Shown: positions 16,169 to 25,610 of the stretch, in pieces | Layout: each line of letters opens with the position of its first letter | Position numbering within the stretch: position 1 is the first letter of the stretch | From: Candidatus Agathobaculum intestinipullorum | GTDB lineage: Bacteria; Bacillota; Clostridia; Oscillospirales; Butyricicoccaceae | NCBI GenBank assembly: GCA_019117485.1 | Contig: DWZQ01000015.1 | Location: 28,813 to 92,812, forward strand | Reading direction: 5' to 3' | DNA length: 64,000 nucleotides | The notes under the pieces: generated by a model | Told to the model about the DNA's origin: nothing | Databases searched by the model: none | The model's input: only the letters and a program-made list of their open reading frames with translations | Position numbers and translations under genes: made by a program

Positions 16169-16348
16169 ATGGCTGAATTCTGCTTGGACTGCATGAACCG
16201 CATTGACGAGGCTCACTATACCCGCGCTGACGTAAAATTATCCTTTCTCCGCGAATTGTGCGAAGGCTGCGGCGAGTACAAACGCGTTGTAACCGGCTTC
16301 CGCGACCCACACGGCGCGCTGCTATGGCGGTTGATTTTCCGCAAATAG
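16169..16348 (+). CDS. Small protein with two CxxC pairs
   Basis: A 59-residue protein with CLDC near the N-terminus and CEGC in the middle (FCLDCMNR, LCEGCGEYKRVV), a likely zinc ribbon. GAGGTGAATCGA precedes the ATG at 16169. It resembles small gut-Clostridia proteins of unknown role. It could bind nucleic acid or protein; nothing more can be said. The divergent ribbon-helix-helix gene may regulate it. Confidence 0.7.
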   Translation: MAEFCLDCMNRIDEAHYTRADVKLSFLRELCEGCGEYKRVVTGFRDPHGALLWRLIFRK

Positions 16349-16353
16349 AACAA

Positions 16354-16386
16354 CCCGCAGGGAATTTCCCTGCGGGATTTTCTTTT
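16354..16386 (+). terminator. Terminator between small zinc protein and phoR
   Basis: CCCGCAGGGAA and TTCCCTGCGGG pair, with ATTTTCTTTTTT on the plus side. It lies between convergent genes and may serve both. Confidence 0.85.
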
Positions 16387-18045
16387 TTATTCAGTTTTCG
16401 GAAAGCGCAGCGTAATCGCAGTACCCTCCCCGAGCGCGCTTTGCAGGTCTATCTGCGCATGGTGCAACGCCGCGCCATGCTTGACAATCGACAACCCCAA
16501 TCCCGTGCCGCCGCTTGCGCGGCTGTGGCTTTTGTCGACGCGGTAGAACCGCTCAAACACACGCTGCTGGTCGGCAGGCGCGATACCGATGCCCGTGTCG
16601 GACACACGCACAAACGGTGCGCCGTTTTCCGTGCCAGTTTCGAGCGTCACGCTGCCCTGCGGTCGGTTGTAGGTAATCGCGTTATCCGCGAGGTTAAAAA
16701 CCATTTGCTCCAGCGTGCGGCGCTCACCGGACACCGTAACCGGCGCCCCCTGCACCGACAGCGTGACCTGCTGCTCCGCCGCCTTATGCGCCAGTCGGTC
16801 TCGCACCGTACCGCACAGGCTTGCCAATTCAACCGGCTCAAACGGCAACGGGCTGCCGCCCTCGTCCAACCGCGAAAGACGGATAATGTCCTCGATCAGT
16901 TGCAGCAGGCGCATCGCCTCGGTGCGGATTTTACCCGCAAAACGGCTGACATCCTCCGGCCGCGCGATGCCATTCTCTACGATCTCCGCATAACCCATGA
17001 TGCTGGTCAACGGGGTTTTCAGTTCATGGGACACATTCGCGGTAAACTCCTGGCGCTGCCGTTCCGCCTGATCACGTTCGGTGATATCAACCACAAGCAG
17101 CACCGCTGCATGCCCCTGTCCAGTACCCTCGACTGCGTTGGCTGACAGCGCGTACACGCGCCCGTCGCGCTCCATGCGGCCGTGCGTGCTCTCGCCGCCG
17201 AGCGCGGTTTCCACCGCGCGGATATATTCGGCATCGCGGCACAGCGTCAGGTAACTGCCCGCAGCCGTATCCTTTGGAAACAGCTCGCGCACCGCGCGGT
17301 TGGCAAACAGGATTTCCCCCTGCGCGGAAAACAGCACCAGCCCCTCGTCCATACGGGCGGTGATATCGTCAAACTCCACCTGCCGCCGTTCCAACTCGCG
17401 CAATTGCGCTGCAATGCGGCGATTTTGCTTATCCATGCGGTGCAGTAGCGGGGAAAGCTCGTCATAAGCGTCGTTTTTGAGCGGCTCGTGCAGGTCGAGC
17501 GTGACAATCGGTGCGAGGAACACATGCGTCAGCCAGCTCGCGAGCAGCACGGCCACCAGCAAGGCCAGCAGCACAATCAGCACCATCCACGGGGAAGCTG
17601 TGGATAACGCGCCAAATGCACTGTCCGCAGTCGAGGCCACGCGCAGCACCGTACCGTCATTCAGCCGGACGGCATAGTAGTAGGTCTGCTCGGCAAGCGT
17701 ATCGGACAGGCGGCTGGACTCGCCTACGCCGTTTGCAAGCGCATCTGCAATTTCCGGCCGGGCGGCGTGGTTTTCCATCGTGACAGCATCGGTCTGGTTG
17801 TCATACAGCACTGTGCCGTCCGCCGCAACCAGCGTGATGCGGTCAGCGTACACATGACCAATGCGTCGGAGCTCCTCCTCCCCGCCTTCGGCCGATGCAA
17901 CCACAATATAACTGCATTCGTCGCGCAAGCGGTCGCGCAGGTCATGTGTCAGCCCAACATGCACCGCCGCGAGCAGCAAAGAAACGGTGACCAGCAGCGT
18001 GACCAGCGCCGTCAGGAAAATGCTGCTGAAAACGCGCTTTCTCAT
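16387..18045 (-). CDS. phoR: Phosphate-sensing histidine kinase PhoR
   Basis: A 552-residue membrane sensor kinase. The ATG at 18045 overlaps the phoB stop (ATGA). Two membrane segments (about 1-25 and 150-175) bracket an extracytoplasmic domain. A PAS domain follows (DEGLVLFSAQGEILFANRAV), then HisKA with the phospho-acceptor in NVSHELKTPLTSIMGY, and the ATPase domain with NLADNAITYN, DTGIGI and GGTGLGLSIVKH. Cotranscription with phoB, phoU and pst supports phosphate sensing. Confidence 0.93.
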   Translation of the reverse strand: MRKRVFSSIFLTALVTLLVTVSLLLAAVHVGLTHDLRDRLRDECSYIVVASAEGGEEELRRIGHVYADRITLVAADGTVLYDNQTDAVTMENHAARPEIADALANGVGESSRLSDTLAEQTYYYAVRLNDGTVLRVASTADSAFGALSTASPWMVLIVLLALLVAVLLASWLTHVFLAPIVTLDLHEPLKNDAYDELSPLLHRMDKQNRRIAAQLRELERRQVEFDDITARMDEGLVLFSAQGEILFANRAVRELFPKDTAAGSYLTLCRDAEYIRAVETALGGESTHGRMERDGRVYALSANAVEGTGQGHAAVLLVVDITERDQAERQRQEFTANVSHELKTPLTSIMGYAEIVENGIARPEDVSRFAGKIRTEAMRLLQLIEDIIRLSRLDEGGSPLPFEPVELASLCGTVRDRLAHKAAEQQVTLSVQGAPVTVSGERRTLEQMVFNLADNAITYNRPQGSVTLETGTENGAPFVRVSDTGIGIAPADQQRVFERFYRVDKSHSRASGGTGLGLSIVKHGAALHHAQIDLQSALGEGTAITLRFPKTE

Positions 18046-18728
18046 GCATGGCCTCCCATGCGGTAGCCCACGCCGCGCACGGTCTCGATACATGCACTGG
18101 CCGGGCCCAGCTTGTGGCGCAGCGTGCGGATATGGACATCTACGGTGCGTGTCTCGCTCTCGCTGCCATAGCCCCAGATATTTTCCAGCAGCACGTCACG
18201 CGTCAGCACCGCGCCGCGGTTTTTCATCAGCAGACACAGCAGCTGATATTCCTTCAGCGTCAGCTGCACCTCCTGCCCACCGACAAACACGCTATGCGCG
18301 CGCTCGTCGACACAAATATCGCCCACGGCCAGCGGCCGGTCGTCCACGCCCCCCGGCTCGCCCGCCTGCGTGCGGCGCAGCACTGCCCGGATACGCGCGA
18401 CCAGTTCCATCATGCCGAACGGCTTGGCGACATAGTCGTCCGCACCGCTGTCCAGTCCGACCACCTTATCGTACTCGGTGTTTTTCGCGGTCAGCAGGAT
18501 GACCGGCACCGACGCGGTCGTCTCCTGCGCGCGCAGCCGCCGCAGGATGGCGATGCCATCCTCTCCCGGCAGCATAATATCCAACAGGATCAATGTAGGC
18601 GCCTCATTTTTGAGCGCGGCAAATAGGGCCTGCCCATCGGCAAAGCCCTTTGCATCCATCCCGGTGTTTTGCAGCGTGTAGACGACCAGCTCGCGGATTC
18701 CGTCGTCATCCTCCACGCAATAGATCAT
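18042..18728 (-). CDS. phoB: Phosphate response regulator PhoB/PhoP
   Basis: An OmpR-class response regulator of 228 residues. The receiver has CVEDDDG (acidic pocket), LILLDIMLPGEDG (phosphorylated Asp), LLTAKN and VAKPFG (Lys), and a winged-helix domain follows, with LTLKEYQLLCLLMKN and RTVDVHIRTLRHKLG. GGAGG eight bases upstream fixes the ATG at 18728; a longer upstream frame is not coding. It is the likely reader of the TGTAAAA repeats before pstS. Confidence 0.94.
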   Translation of the reverse strand: MIYCVEDDDGIRELVVYTLQNTGMDAKGFADGQALFAALKNEAPTLILLDIMLPGEDGIAILRRLRAQETTASVPVILLTAKNTEYDKVVGLDSGADDYVAKPFGMMELVARIRAVLRRTQAGEPGGVDDRPLAVGDICVDERAHSVFVGGQEVQLTLKEYQLLCLLMKNRGAVLTRDVLLENIWGYGSESETRTVDVHIRTLRHKLGPASACIETVRGVGYRMGGHA

Positions 18729-18775
18729 GGTGTTTCCTCCTCCAAAACCGCCGGAACAGCCGTCCCCTTGCGGTT

Positions 18776-19419
18776 TTATCGCTCGGTTTTGTGTGTGCCC
18801 GTGATGGAAAACTCCACCCACTCGGCGATGTTGGTCGCATGGTCGCCAATGCGCTCCAGATACTTGGCGATCATCAGCACATCGAGCACGCGCTCGCCGT
18901 CGCCCGGATTCTGTGCAATCGCCGCAATCAGATCCTGCCGGCACTCAACAAACAGGCAGTCGACCACGTCGTCGTACTCGATGACACTCCACGCGAGTGT
19001 CAGGTCGCGGCGCACAAAGGCGTCCAGACTGTCGGTGACCATCTTGATGGTCGCCTGCGCCATCTGCTCAATGTGCTCGTCGTGGCCGCAGGCATCGGGT
19101 AGCAGCTCCACGATCTCGGCGATATCGCTTGCCTGGTCGCCGATGCGCTCGATATCGGTAATCATTTTGAGCACCGACGAAATCAGCCGCAGGTCGCTCG
19201 CGACCGGCTGCTGCTGCAACAGCAGCTTCAGGCACATCGACTCGATCTCGCGCTCCTTGCGGTCGATCTCATGGTCGATGCGGATAGCGGCAGCGGCCAA
19301 CTTAACGTCGCCGCCCAGCAGCGCTTTGACCGCGCTGGCGATCGCATTCTCGCACAGCGCACCCATCGCCACCAGTTCATTATTCAGCTCAGCGAGCTGG
19401 GTATCAAAACGGTTGCGCA

Positions 19420-19420
<1 letters not shown>
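18776..19420 (-). CDS. phoU: Phosphate transport regulator PhoU
   Basis: A 214-residue all-helical protein with two PhoU repeats (IDRKEREIESMCLKLL with DIERIGDQASDIAEI, and YDDVVDCLF with YLERIGDHATNIAEW, the paired metal-binding signatures). It links the PstSCAB transporter to PhoR and prevents excess phosphate uptake. Its ATG shares one base with the pstB stop (TGATG). Confidence 0.95.
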
Positions 19421-20175
<755 letters not shown>

Positions 20176-20187
20176 CGCGTTATTTCC

Positions 20188-21072
20188 TCACTTTTTGGTC
20201 AGCTTCCGGGCAATCAGTGCCGAAAGAGCGTTCATCAGCAGCACGACCACCAGCAGCACCACCGCGGTCGCATAGGCTTCGTTCATGTGCAGACCCTCGC
20301 CGGACAGCACATACATATGGATGGCCAGCGTGCGGCCGGACTGGAACAGGGTCGGAATCTGCGCCATCGTACCCGCGGTGAAAATCAGCGCCGCAGTCTC
20401 GCCGACGATGCGGCCGATGGCAAGGATAATGCCGGACAGGATGCCGGGCATCGCCGCCGGGAGCACAATGCGGAACACTGTGCGCAGACGTCCTGCGCCG
20501 AGGCCGAACGAGCCTTCGCGGAAGGAATCGGGCACTGCCATGAGTGCTTCCTCCGCTGTGCGCATGATGAGCGGCAGGATCATGATTGCCAGCGTCATCG
20601 CGCCCGAGAGCAGCGAGTAGTTCCACTTCAGCCGCGTAACAAAGAACAGCATGCCGAACAGGCCGTACACGATCGACGGGATACCGGACAGTGTTTCGGT
20701 CGTGATGCGGATGATACCGACCAGCTTATTGCCGCGCGCGGCATATTCGTTCAGGTAAATCGCCGTGAACAGCCCCAGCGGCACCGCGAGCAACAGCGCC
20801 AGCAGCGTCATCTGCACGGTGGTGATGATCGCAGGCATCATGGATACGTTATCGGAATTGTACGTCCACGCAAAGAGCGAGGGCTTGAGATGCGGGATGC
20901 CGCGAATCAGGATGTATGCAATCAGGAACAGCAGCACGGCAAATGTCAGCGTAGCCGCACCGTATACCAAGCCCTTTTGCAGTTTGGCGCGGCGGCGGCC
21001 ATAAACGCGCGGCTTTGCATCTTTTTTTGCCGCAGCGCGCTTGCCGGTCGCGGCAGTCGTTTCGCCGGTCAT
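20188..21072 (-). CDS. pstA: Phosphate ABC transporter permease PstA
   Basis: A 294-residue membrane protein with six predicted segments. The permease motif EGSFGLGAGRLRTVFRIVLP couples to PstB, and TLSGIPSIVYGLFG and GRIVGETAAL are typical of Pst permeases. The N-terminal 25 residues are Lys/Arg/Ala-rich and cytoplasmic. Its start overlaps the pstC stop by four bases. Confidence 0.95.
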   Translation of the reverse strand: MTGETTAATGKRAAAKKDAKPRVYGRRRAKLQKGLVYGAATLTFAVLLFLIAYILIRGIPHLKPSLFAWTYNSDNVSMMPAIITTVQMTLLALLLAVPLGLFTAIYLNEYAARGNKLVGIIRITTETLSGIPSIVYGLFGMLFFVTRLKWNYSLLSGAMTLAIMILPLIMRTAEEALMAVPDSFREGSFGLGAGRLRTVFRIVLPAAMPGILSGIILAIGRIVGETAALIFTAGTMAQIPTLFQSGRTLAIHMYVLSGEGLHMNEAYATAVVLLVVVLLMNALSALIARKLTKK

Positions 21073-21968
21073 GCGTCTTTCCTCCTTTTGAGCACAGAAA
21101 ACGTCAGGTTAATGAGCAGGATGAACACGAACAGCACCACGCCCGTGGCGATGAGCGCCTCGCGGTGCAGGCCGGAGGCATAGCCCATCTCCTGCACGAT
21201 GTTCGCAGTCAGGGTGCGGATGCCGGCGAGCATGTTGCCGGTCAGGCGCGGCTGGTTACCTGCGACCATAATCACCGCCATCGTCTCACCGACGGCGCGG
21301 CCGATGCCGAGCACAATGCCTGCCAGCACGCCGGACTTAGCGGCCGGCAGCATAACGGTGAACACCGCGCGCTCATGCGCCGCGCCCATGGCGACCGCGC
21401 CTTCGTAGTACGCATTCGGCACTGCGCGCAGCGCCGCCTCGGACACACCGATGATGGTCGGCAAAATCATGATGCCCAGCAGGATAGACGCCGCCAGGAT
21501 GGACGAACCGGAGATATCCTCGCCAAACAGCGCCGCCACATTGCGAACCGCCGGCACGATGACCACCATGCCGAAAAAGCCGTATACGATCGACGGGATG
21601 CCGGCCAGCAGCTCGGTGCAGGGCTTGAGCAGTCCATAGATCCGCTTGGGACAGTAGAACGCCATGAAGATGGCTGTCAGCAGGCCGATCGGTACGCCGA
21701 TAATGATCGCGCCCGCCGTGATGTAAATGCTGCCGACGATCATCGGCAGGATGCCGTAAATATCGTTACCCGGTTTCCACGTCGTACCGGTCAGGAAATC
21801 CAAAACGCCAATCTCCCGGATCGCGGGCAGGCCGTTTGCAAACAGGAAAACGCAGATCAGCGCAACTGCCAGAATGGACGCCAACGCGCACACCAGAAAC
21901 ACGCCGTGCATCACCGTTTCCAGCAGGTTTTTCATGCCGCCCGTGCGTCGGGCCGCGGATTCATTCAT
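21069..21968 (-). CDS. pstC: Phosphate ABC transporter permease PstC
   Basis: A 299-residue partner of PstA with the same fold: ELLAGIPSIVYGFFG, EGAVAMGAAHERAVFTVMLP (ATPase-coupling loop) and GIGRAVGETMAV. The order after pstS and the ATGA overlap with pstA identify it as PstC. Confidence 0.95.
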   Translation of the reverse strand: MNESAARRTGGMKNLLETVMHGVFLVCALASILAVALICVFLFANGLPAIREIGVLDFLTGTTWKPGNDIYGILPMIVGSIYITAGAIIIGVPIGLLTAIFMAFYCPKRIYGLLKPCTELLAGIPSIVYGFFGMVVIVPAVRNVAALFGEDISGSSILAASILLGIMILPTIIGVSEAALRAVPNAYYEGAVAMGAAHERAVFTVMLPAAKSGVLAGIVLGIGRAVGETMAVIMVAGNQPRLTGNMLAGIRTLTANIVQEMGYASGLHREALIATGVVLFVFILLINLTFSVLKRRKDA

Positions 21969-22036
21969 GATTTTTCACCCCATAGCAGCGGGAAAGGGCG
22001 AAACCCATTCCGCCCTGTCTCCCTGTTCCGTTTTCG

Positions 22037-22930
22037 TTACGCGACGTCCGCCCAGTCGGTGGTTTCGCCGACGTAGATGCTCTTAATCTGATCCATCGTC
22101 AGGTTGGTAACCGTGTTCTCCGGGTTAACAACAACCGCGATGCCGTCCAGCGCAATGGCCGTGCCGGTCAGCTCTGCCTTTTCCTCGTCCTTCAGCTCAC
22201 GCGACGCCATGCCAATAGCAAAGGTGCCGTCCATCGCGCCGGTCATGCCCGAGGTGGAGTCCGAAGTCTGGAGTTCGATCTTCGCCTTGGGGTTAGCCGC
22301 CTGATATGCTTCGATCAGCTTTTCCATCACCGGGGAAACCGAGGACGAACCGCCAACCGCGATCTGACCCTCCGAGCCATCGGTCGTGAAGGCTTCCGCC
22401 TCGTCGTTTACCTTGATGTAGCCTTCTTCCTCAACGATTGCCTGACCGTCTGCGCTCATGATGAAGTTGATGAAATCCTTCGCAACGCCGGTCGGCTCGC
22501 CCTTGGTGGCAATGTTGAACGGACGGGACAGCTTGTAGTCGCCGCTCTTAACCGTATCAACCGTGGCATCCACACCGTCTACCTGAATCGCCTTCACCGT
22601 ATCGTTCAGCGAACCGAGCGAAACATAACCGATCGCCTTGGCGTTGCCTGCTACGCTCGTCAGCACAACGTCGGTCTTGTTGGCGATTTCCGCCTCGACC
22701 GTGGTGTTATCACCGTTATCGTCCTCAACACCGGTCAGCTCAACAAACGCGCTGCGCGTGCCGGAGCCATCCTCACGGGAAATGACCGTGATCGCGCCGC
22801 CTGCACCAGAGGTGCTGCCGTCCGCCGCGCCTTCGTCGCCTGCACCGTAGGAATCATTCGTACCGCCGCAGCCAGCCAGCGCACCGCACAGCATCAGGCC
22901 TGCCAGCAGCAGGGAAACACTCTTTTTCAT
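22037..22930 (-). CDS. pstS: Phosphate-binding lipoprotein PstS with permuted domain order
   Basis: The solute receptor of the Pst transporter. The signal peptide ends in LAGCGG (lipobox) and a Gly/Ser linker follows. The half that usually comes second (ITVISREDGSGTRSAFVEL, AIGYVSLGSLNDTVKA) comes first here. The usual first half (GGSSSVSPVMEKLIEAY, GMASRELKDEEKA, ALDGIAVVVNPENTVTNLT) comes second, and the chain ends at GETTDWADVA, where a normal PstS continues into the other lobe. All phosphate-binding motifs are present. The gene heads the operon. Confidence 0.92.
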   Translation of the reverse strand: MKKSVSLLLAGLMLCGALAGCGGTNDSYGAGDEGAADGSTSGAGGAITVISREDGSGTRSAFVELTGVEDDNGDNTTVEAEIANKTDVVLTSVAGNAKAIGYVSLGSLNDTVKAIQVDGVDATVDTVKSGDYKLSRPFNIATKGEPTGVAKDFINFIMSADGQAIVEEEGYIKVNDEAEAFTTDGSEGQIAVGGSSSVSPVMEKLIEAYQAANPKAKIELQTSDSTSGMTGAMDGTFAIGMASRELKDEEKAELTGTAIALDGIAVVVNPENTVTNLTMDQIKSIYVGETTDWADVA

Positions 22931-22993
22931 AATGTAGATTTCTCCTTTGCAATTTTGATCTTGTTTGTTTACAAGAACATATTACAAACCCAA

Positions 22994-23053
22994 TGTAAAA
23001 TCCAAAAGCCGCGCTATGTAAAATGCGCGTTAAGCCCATTCTCTTGTGTAAAA
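22994..23053 (-). promoter_or_regulatory. Candidate PhoB/PhoP boxes upstream of pstS
   Basis: TTTTACA (plus-strand TGTAAAA) occurs three times, at 22994-23000, 23017-23023 and 23047-23053, with a related CTTAAC (minus strand) at 23029-23034. The motif resembles the TTAACA-type Pho repeats of B. subtilis, though the spacing (23 and 30 bases) is less regular than the canonical 11. Confidence 0.5.
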
Positions 23054-23059
23054 TGCGCA

Positions 23060-23096
23060 AAAAAGGGCGGCAAAGCATACGCTTTGCCGCCCTTTT
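23060..23096. terminator. Bidirectional terminator before the pst operon
   Basis: AAAAGGGCGGCAAAGC-ATAC-GCTTTGCCGCCCTTTT, a perfect 16-bp stem just after the O-antigen-ligase-like gene. It insulates the pst operon. Confidence 0.93.
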
Positions 23097-23107
23097 GACG
23101 GAAATCA

Positions 23108-24727
23108 TTATTTTTTCCGAACAAAGATACAACGCTTTTTACGGAAATAACCCAGATAGAGCACCGCCGCCGCCATCGACCAGAAATAGGCCATCATATA
23201 CGGCACTTCGAAAATATTTTCGAAATAGCAGTGCACCAGCACGCCGCACATCCCCGCGAACATGGATACCGCCAGCACGCGCGTGCGGTCGGATTCGTTG
23301 TAGCCTGTCCTCCCAATGGAGCGCAGGCACCACAGCGCCATGCCGATGAGCAGGATGATGAAGAAAATCAAACCAACATACCCCATCTCGACCAGCGTCT
23401 TGAGATAGTAGTTATCCATATAGAAATACTCGAAGGTTTCGGTTTCCTCGATGATCTTGTTCTGCATCGCCACTGCACCGCCGAACCGCCCAAGGCCGAA
23501 GCCCAAAACCGGGTTGGAGGTGTGCAGCAGCTCAAGGCCAGTCTCCCACCGCACCATGCGGCCCGCGCGCTGGCTGGCCTCCATATAATCGGCGGTGAAC
23601 ATATAGGTGATGCGGGTTGCAATCGACGGGATGGCAAGCAGCGCGCCCGCACCGGCCACACCCATCAGCGCAATCAGGCGGCGGTCGAGGAAGATCGCAA
23701 ACACAACAACCGCAACCGCAAGGCCGCCCCATGCGCCCTTGGAAAAGGTAAAGATACAGCACAGGCACATCATACCGGTCACGCCGACGGCCAGCACCTT
23801 GATCCACATTTTCTTGCAGTAGTACGCCAGCCCCGCCGCCATCGGCGCAAACAGCACCAGCAGGCTGCCCATGATGTTCGGGCTGCCGGTCAGCGAATAG
23901 ACGCGTGTGCGCACGCTCTCCTCGGTCTGGGAGACCCAGCCCGCCGGGATGGGCGCGGCAATGATATACTGGTAAATGCCGTGCAGCGCAATCGCCACCG
24001 CCATGACCAGCAGCGCACCGTAAAAGATGGCAAAATCGCGGTCATCCTCGATCAGACGGGTGACAAGGAAAAACCAGAACAGGTACTGCACCACCGCGCG
24101 ATATCCGTCCAGCGCAATCGACGGGTAGGGCGACACCGCGCACATCAGGAAAAATCCCACGCCGATGAACAACAGCAGATAGGCATCGACCGGCGTTGCG
24201 CGCGACTGGATGGGCGCGCGCCTCATCGCGGTATGCCATAGGATATAGGCGAACGCCGCAAGCATCAGACACTCGTCCCACACCGAACCGACAAAACCAG
24301 GCAAATACCCCTTGGTCATAGATAGCCACCGAATAAGCACGTCCAACGGCAAATACATCGCCAGACATACCAGCAGCAGACCGCGCACGCCGAAAAACCG
24401 GAACACCCGGCCGACAATGCCGCCGCCGAGGAAGGTCGAAACCGGACTCCAAATGGCCAAACAGACGCGGTAAATCAGGCTGTTCGCCGCCGCGTCACCC
24501 AAGCGCTCCACCAAACGCCGCAGCGCGGCGACCGCACGCGCGTAGCCACTGTTGGCCGCGGTGCAAATGGGAGCAGCGCAAAAGCCGTCCCAGATGCGGC
24601 GGAAGCGCGAATCCGGGTAGGCTGCGGCGATACGCCGGAAAAAACCTGCAATCGCGCCCTCGTGGTACCACGCGCGCAGGCAGAGCAGCGCCCGCACGAG
24701 CAGGCTGTTTTCAAACATCGCTTTCAT
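23108..24727 (-). CDS. O-antigen ligase/polymerase family membrane protein (Wzy_C)
   Basis: A 539-residue membrane protein with about ten segments after a charged cytoplasmic N-terminus of about 100 residues. The Wzy_C-type loop is recognisable: VYSLTGSPNIMGSLLVLF, FTFSKGAWGGLAV, then the large outer loop with GRMVRWETGLELL and VLGFGLGRFGG. Such proteins polymerise or transfer surface polysaccharide or teichoic-like chains in the membrane. No glycosyltransferase genes are adjacent, so the substrate is open. It is preceded by the DUF4330 gene with only five bases between. Confidence 0.85.
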   Translation of the reverse strand: MKAMFENSLLVRALLCLRAWYHEGAIAGFFRRIAAAYPDSRFRRIWDGFCAAPICTAANSGYARAVAALRRLVERLGDAAANSLIYRVCLAIWSPVSTFLGGGIVGRVFRFFGVRGLLLVCLAMYLPLDVLIRWLSMTKGYLPGFVGSVWDECLMLAAFAYILWHTAMRRAPIQSRATPVDAYLLLFIGVGFFLMCAVSPYPSIALDGYRAVVQYLFWFFLVTRLIEDDRDFAIFYGALLVMAVAIALHGIYQYIIAAPIPAGWVSQTEESVRTRVYSLTGSPNIMGSLLVLFAPMAAGLAYYCKKMWIKVLAVGVTGMMCLCCIFTFSKGAWGGLAVAVVVFAIFLDRRLIALMGVAGAGALLAIPSIATRITYMFTADYMEASQRAGRMVRWETGLELLHTSNPVLGFGLGRFGGAVAMQNKIIEETETFEYFYMDNYYLKTLVEMGYVGLIFFIILLIGMALWCLRSIGRTGYNESDRTRVLAVSMFAGMCGVLVHCYFENIFEVPYMMAYFWSMAAAVLYLGYFRKKRCIFVRKK

Positions 24728-24732
24728 AGGCC

Positions 24733-25236
24733 TTACTCGCCGATCTGTACCGAATCAATGTTGCCGGTCGTTTCGAAGTCATTGGTCTTGACGATCATCG
24801 TGCGGCCCGCGCGAATCTCCTGCGTGCCGATAGACGGTGCAGCCGTACCCTCCGGCACCGTGGTTTCGATCGTGAAGATGATGTCCTTCTTGCTCGGGTC
24901 CAGCGCGTCGACGATACGGCCGTCCGCCGTCGTTACCTGCTGGACATAGTCCTCAATCTTCACATCGGTGATGGTCGCGGTGGTGTACGAGCTGCCGCTG
25001 ACAATCTGCTTGCCAACCTGGTCATTGCGCTCAATCTCAGCCACAAGGAAAGGCGTTGCGCCGCGCACGCGCACAATTGCCGTCATCGGCATCTGCTTGG
25101 CCGTTGCGTCGGCAATCTGCGGCGCGAACAGCTTATAACCCACGCCCACGGCGACGGCAATCACAGCCAGCAGCACCAGCAGGTCGACGATGTTGACCAC
25201 GCCGAACAGCTTGCCTTTTTCATTGATGATTTTCAT
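24733..25236 (-). CDS. DUF4330 membrane-anchored protein
   Basis: A 167-residue protein with one N-terminal membrane segment (VVNIVDLLVLLAVIAVAVGV) and an extracytoplasmic beta-rich domain, matching the DUF4330 family that often accompanies O-antigen-ligase-like genes in Clostridia. GGAGG seven bases upstream sets the ATG at 25236. It probably belongs to the same surface polysaccharide function as its neighbour; no activity is known. Confidence 0.8.
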   Translation of the reverse strand: MKIINEKGKLFGVVNIVDLLVLLAVIAVAVGVGYKLFAPQIADATAKQMPMTAIVRVRGATPFLVAEIERNDQVGKQIVSGSSYTTATITDVKIEDYVQQVTTADGRIVDALDPSKKDIIFTIETTVPEGTAAPSIGTQEIRAGRTMIVKTNDFETTGNIDSVQIGE

Positions 25237-25333
25237 ATTTATCCTCCGTTGATGGTTTTCGGCCGGGGCTTGCCGCGTGGGAAGCCGCCGCATGATAGAT
25301 GATTATACCACAGCGGCCGGTACGCTTCAAGGC

Positions 25334-25546
25334 TTATCCCGCCAATTCCTGCCACCAATCGACCAGTTTACAGCGAAATTCCACCTTTTCGCAATCTTCC
25401 TTTTGCGCAACCGTCTCATCGCACGCCACCGAAAACGCCGTGCACCACCATGCCGCCTTGGGCGGCAACGGCGCACACGCGCCGGCCAACAACACGCTGC
25501 ATGCGGTCACAACCGCGACCGCCGTCCGTTTTGCCTGATCTCCCAT
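25334..25546 (-). CDS. Small putative secreted protein, cysteine-rich
   Basis: A 70-residue frame starting MGDQAKRTAVAVV with a hydrophobic signal-like stretch and a lipobox-like LLAGAC, then five more cysteines (AAWWCTAFSVACDE, EDCEKVEFRCKLVDWW). I do not recognise it. The start lies directly behind the T-run of a hairpin whose 3' arm (GGAAGGCGG) would also be its only ribosome site. Base composition is like the neighbours. It may be a real small lipoprotein or a fortuitous frame. Confidence 0.45.
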   Translation of the reverse strand: MGDQAKRTAVAVVTACSVLLAGACAPLPPKAAWWCTAFSVACDETVAQKEDCEKVEFRCKLVDWWQELAG

Positions 25547-25548
25547 AA

Positions 25549-25596
25549 AAAACACCGCCTTCCGTAACTGGTGTCCCCAGTATGCCCGGAAGGCGG
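25549..25596 (-). terminator. Hairpin after ispE overlapping the next ribosome site
   Basis: On the minus strand CCGCCTTCCG pairs with CGGAAGGCGG, enclosing a second stem ACTGG/CCAGT, and is followed by TGTTTTTT. It is the natural ispE terminator, but GGAAGGCGG in its 3' arm is also the only ribosome site for the small gene downstream. Confidence 0.65.
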
Positions 25597-25610
25597 CAGC
25601 AATATACAGT

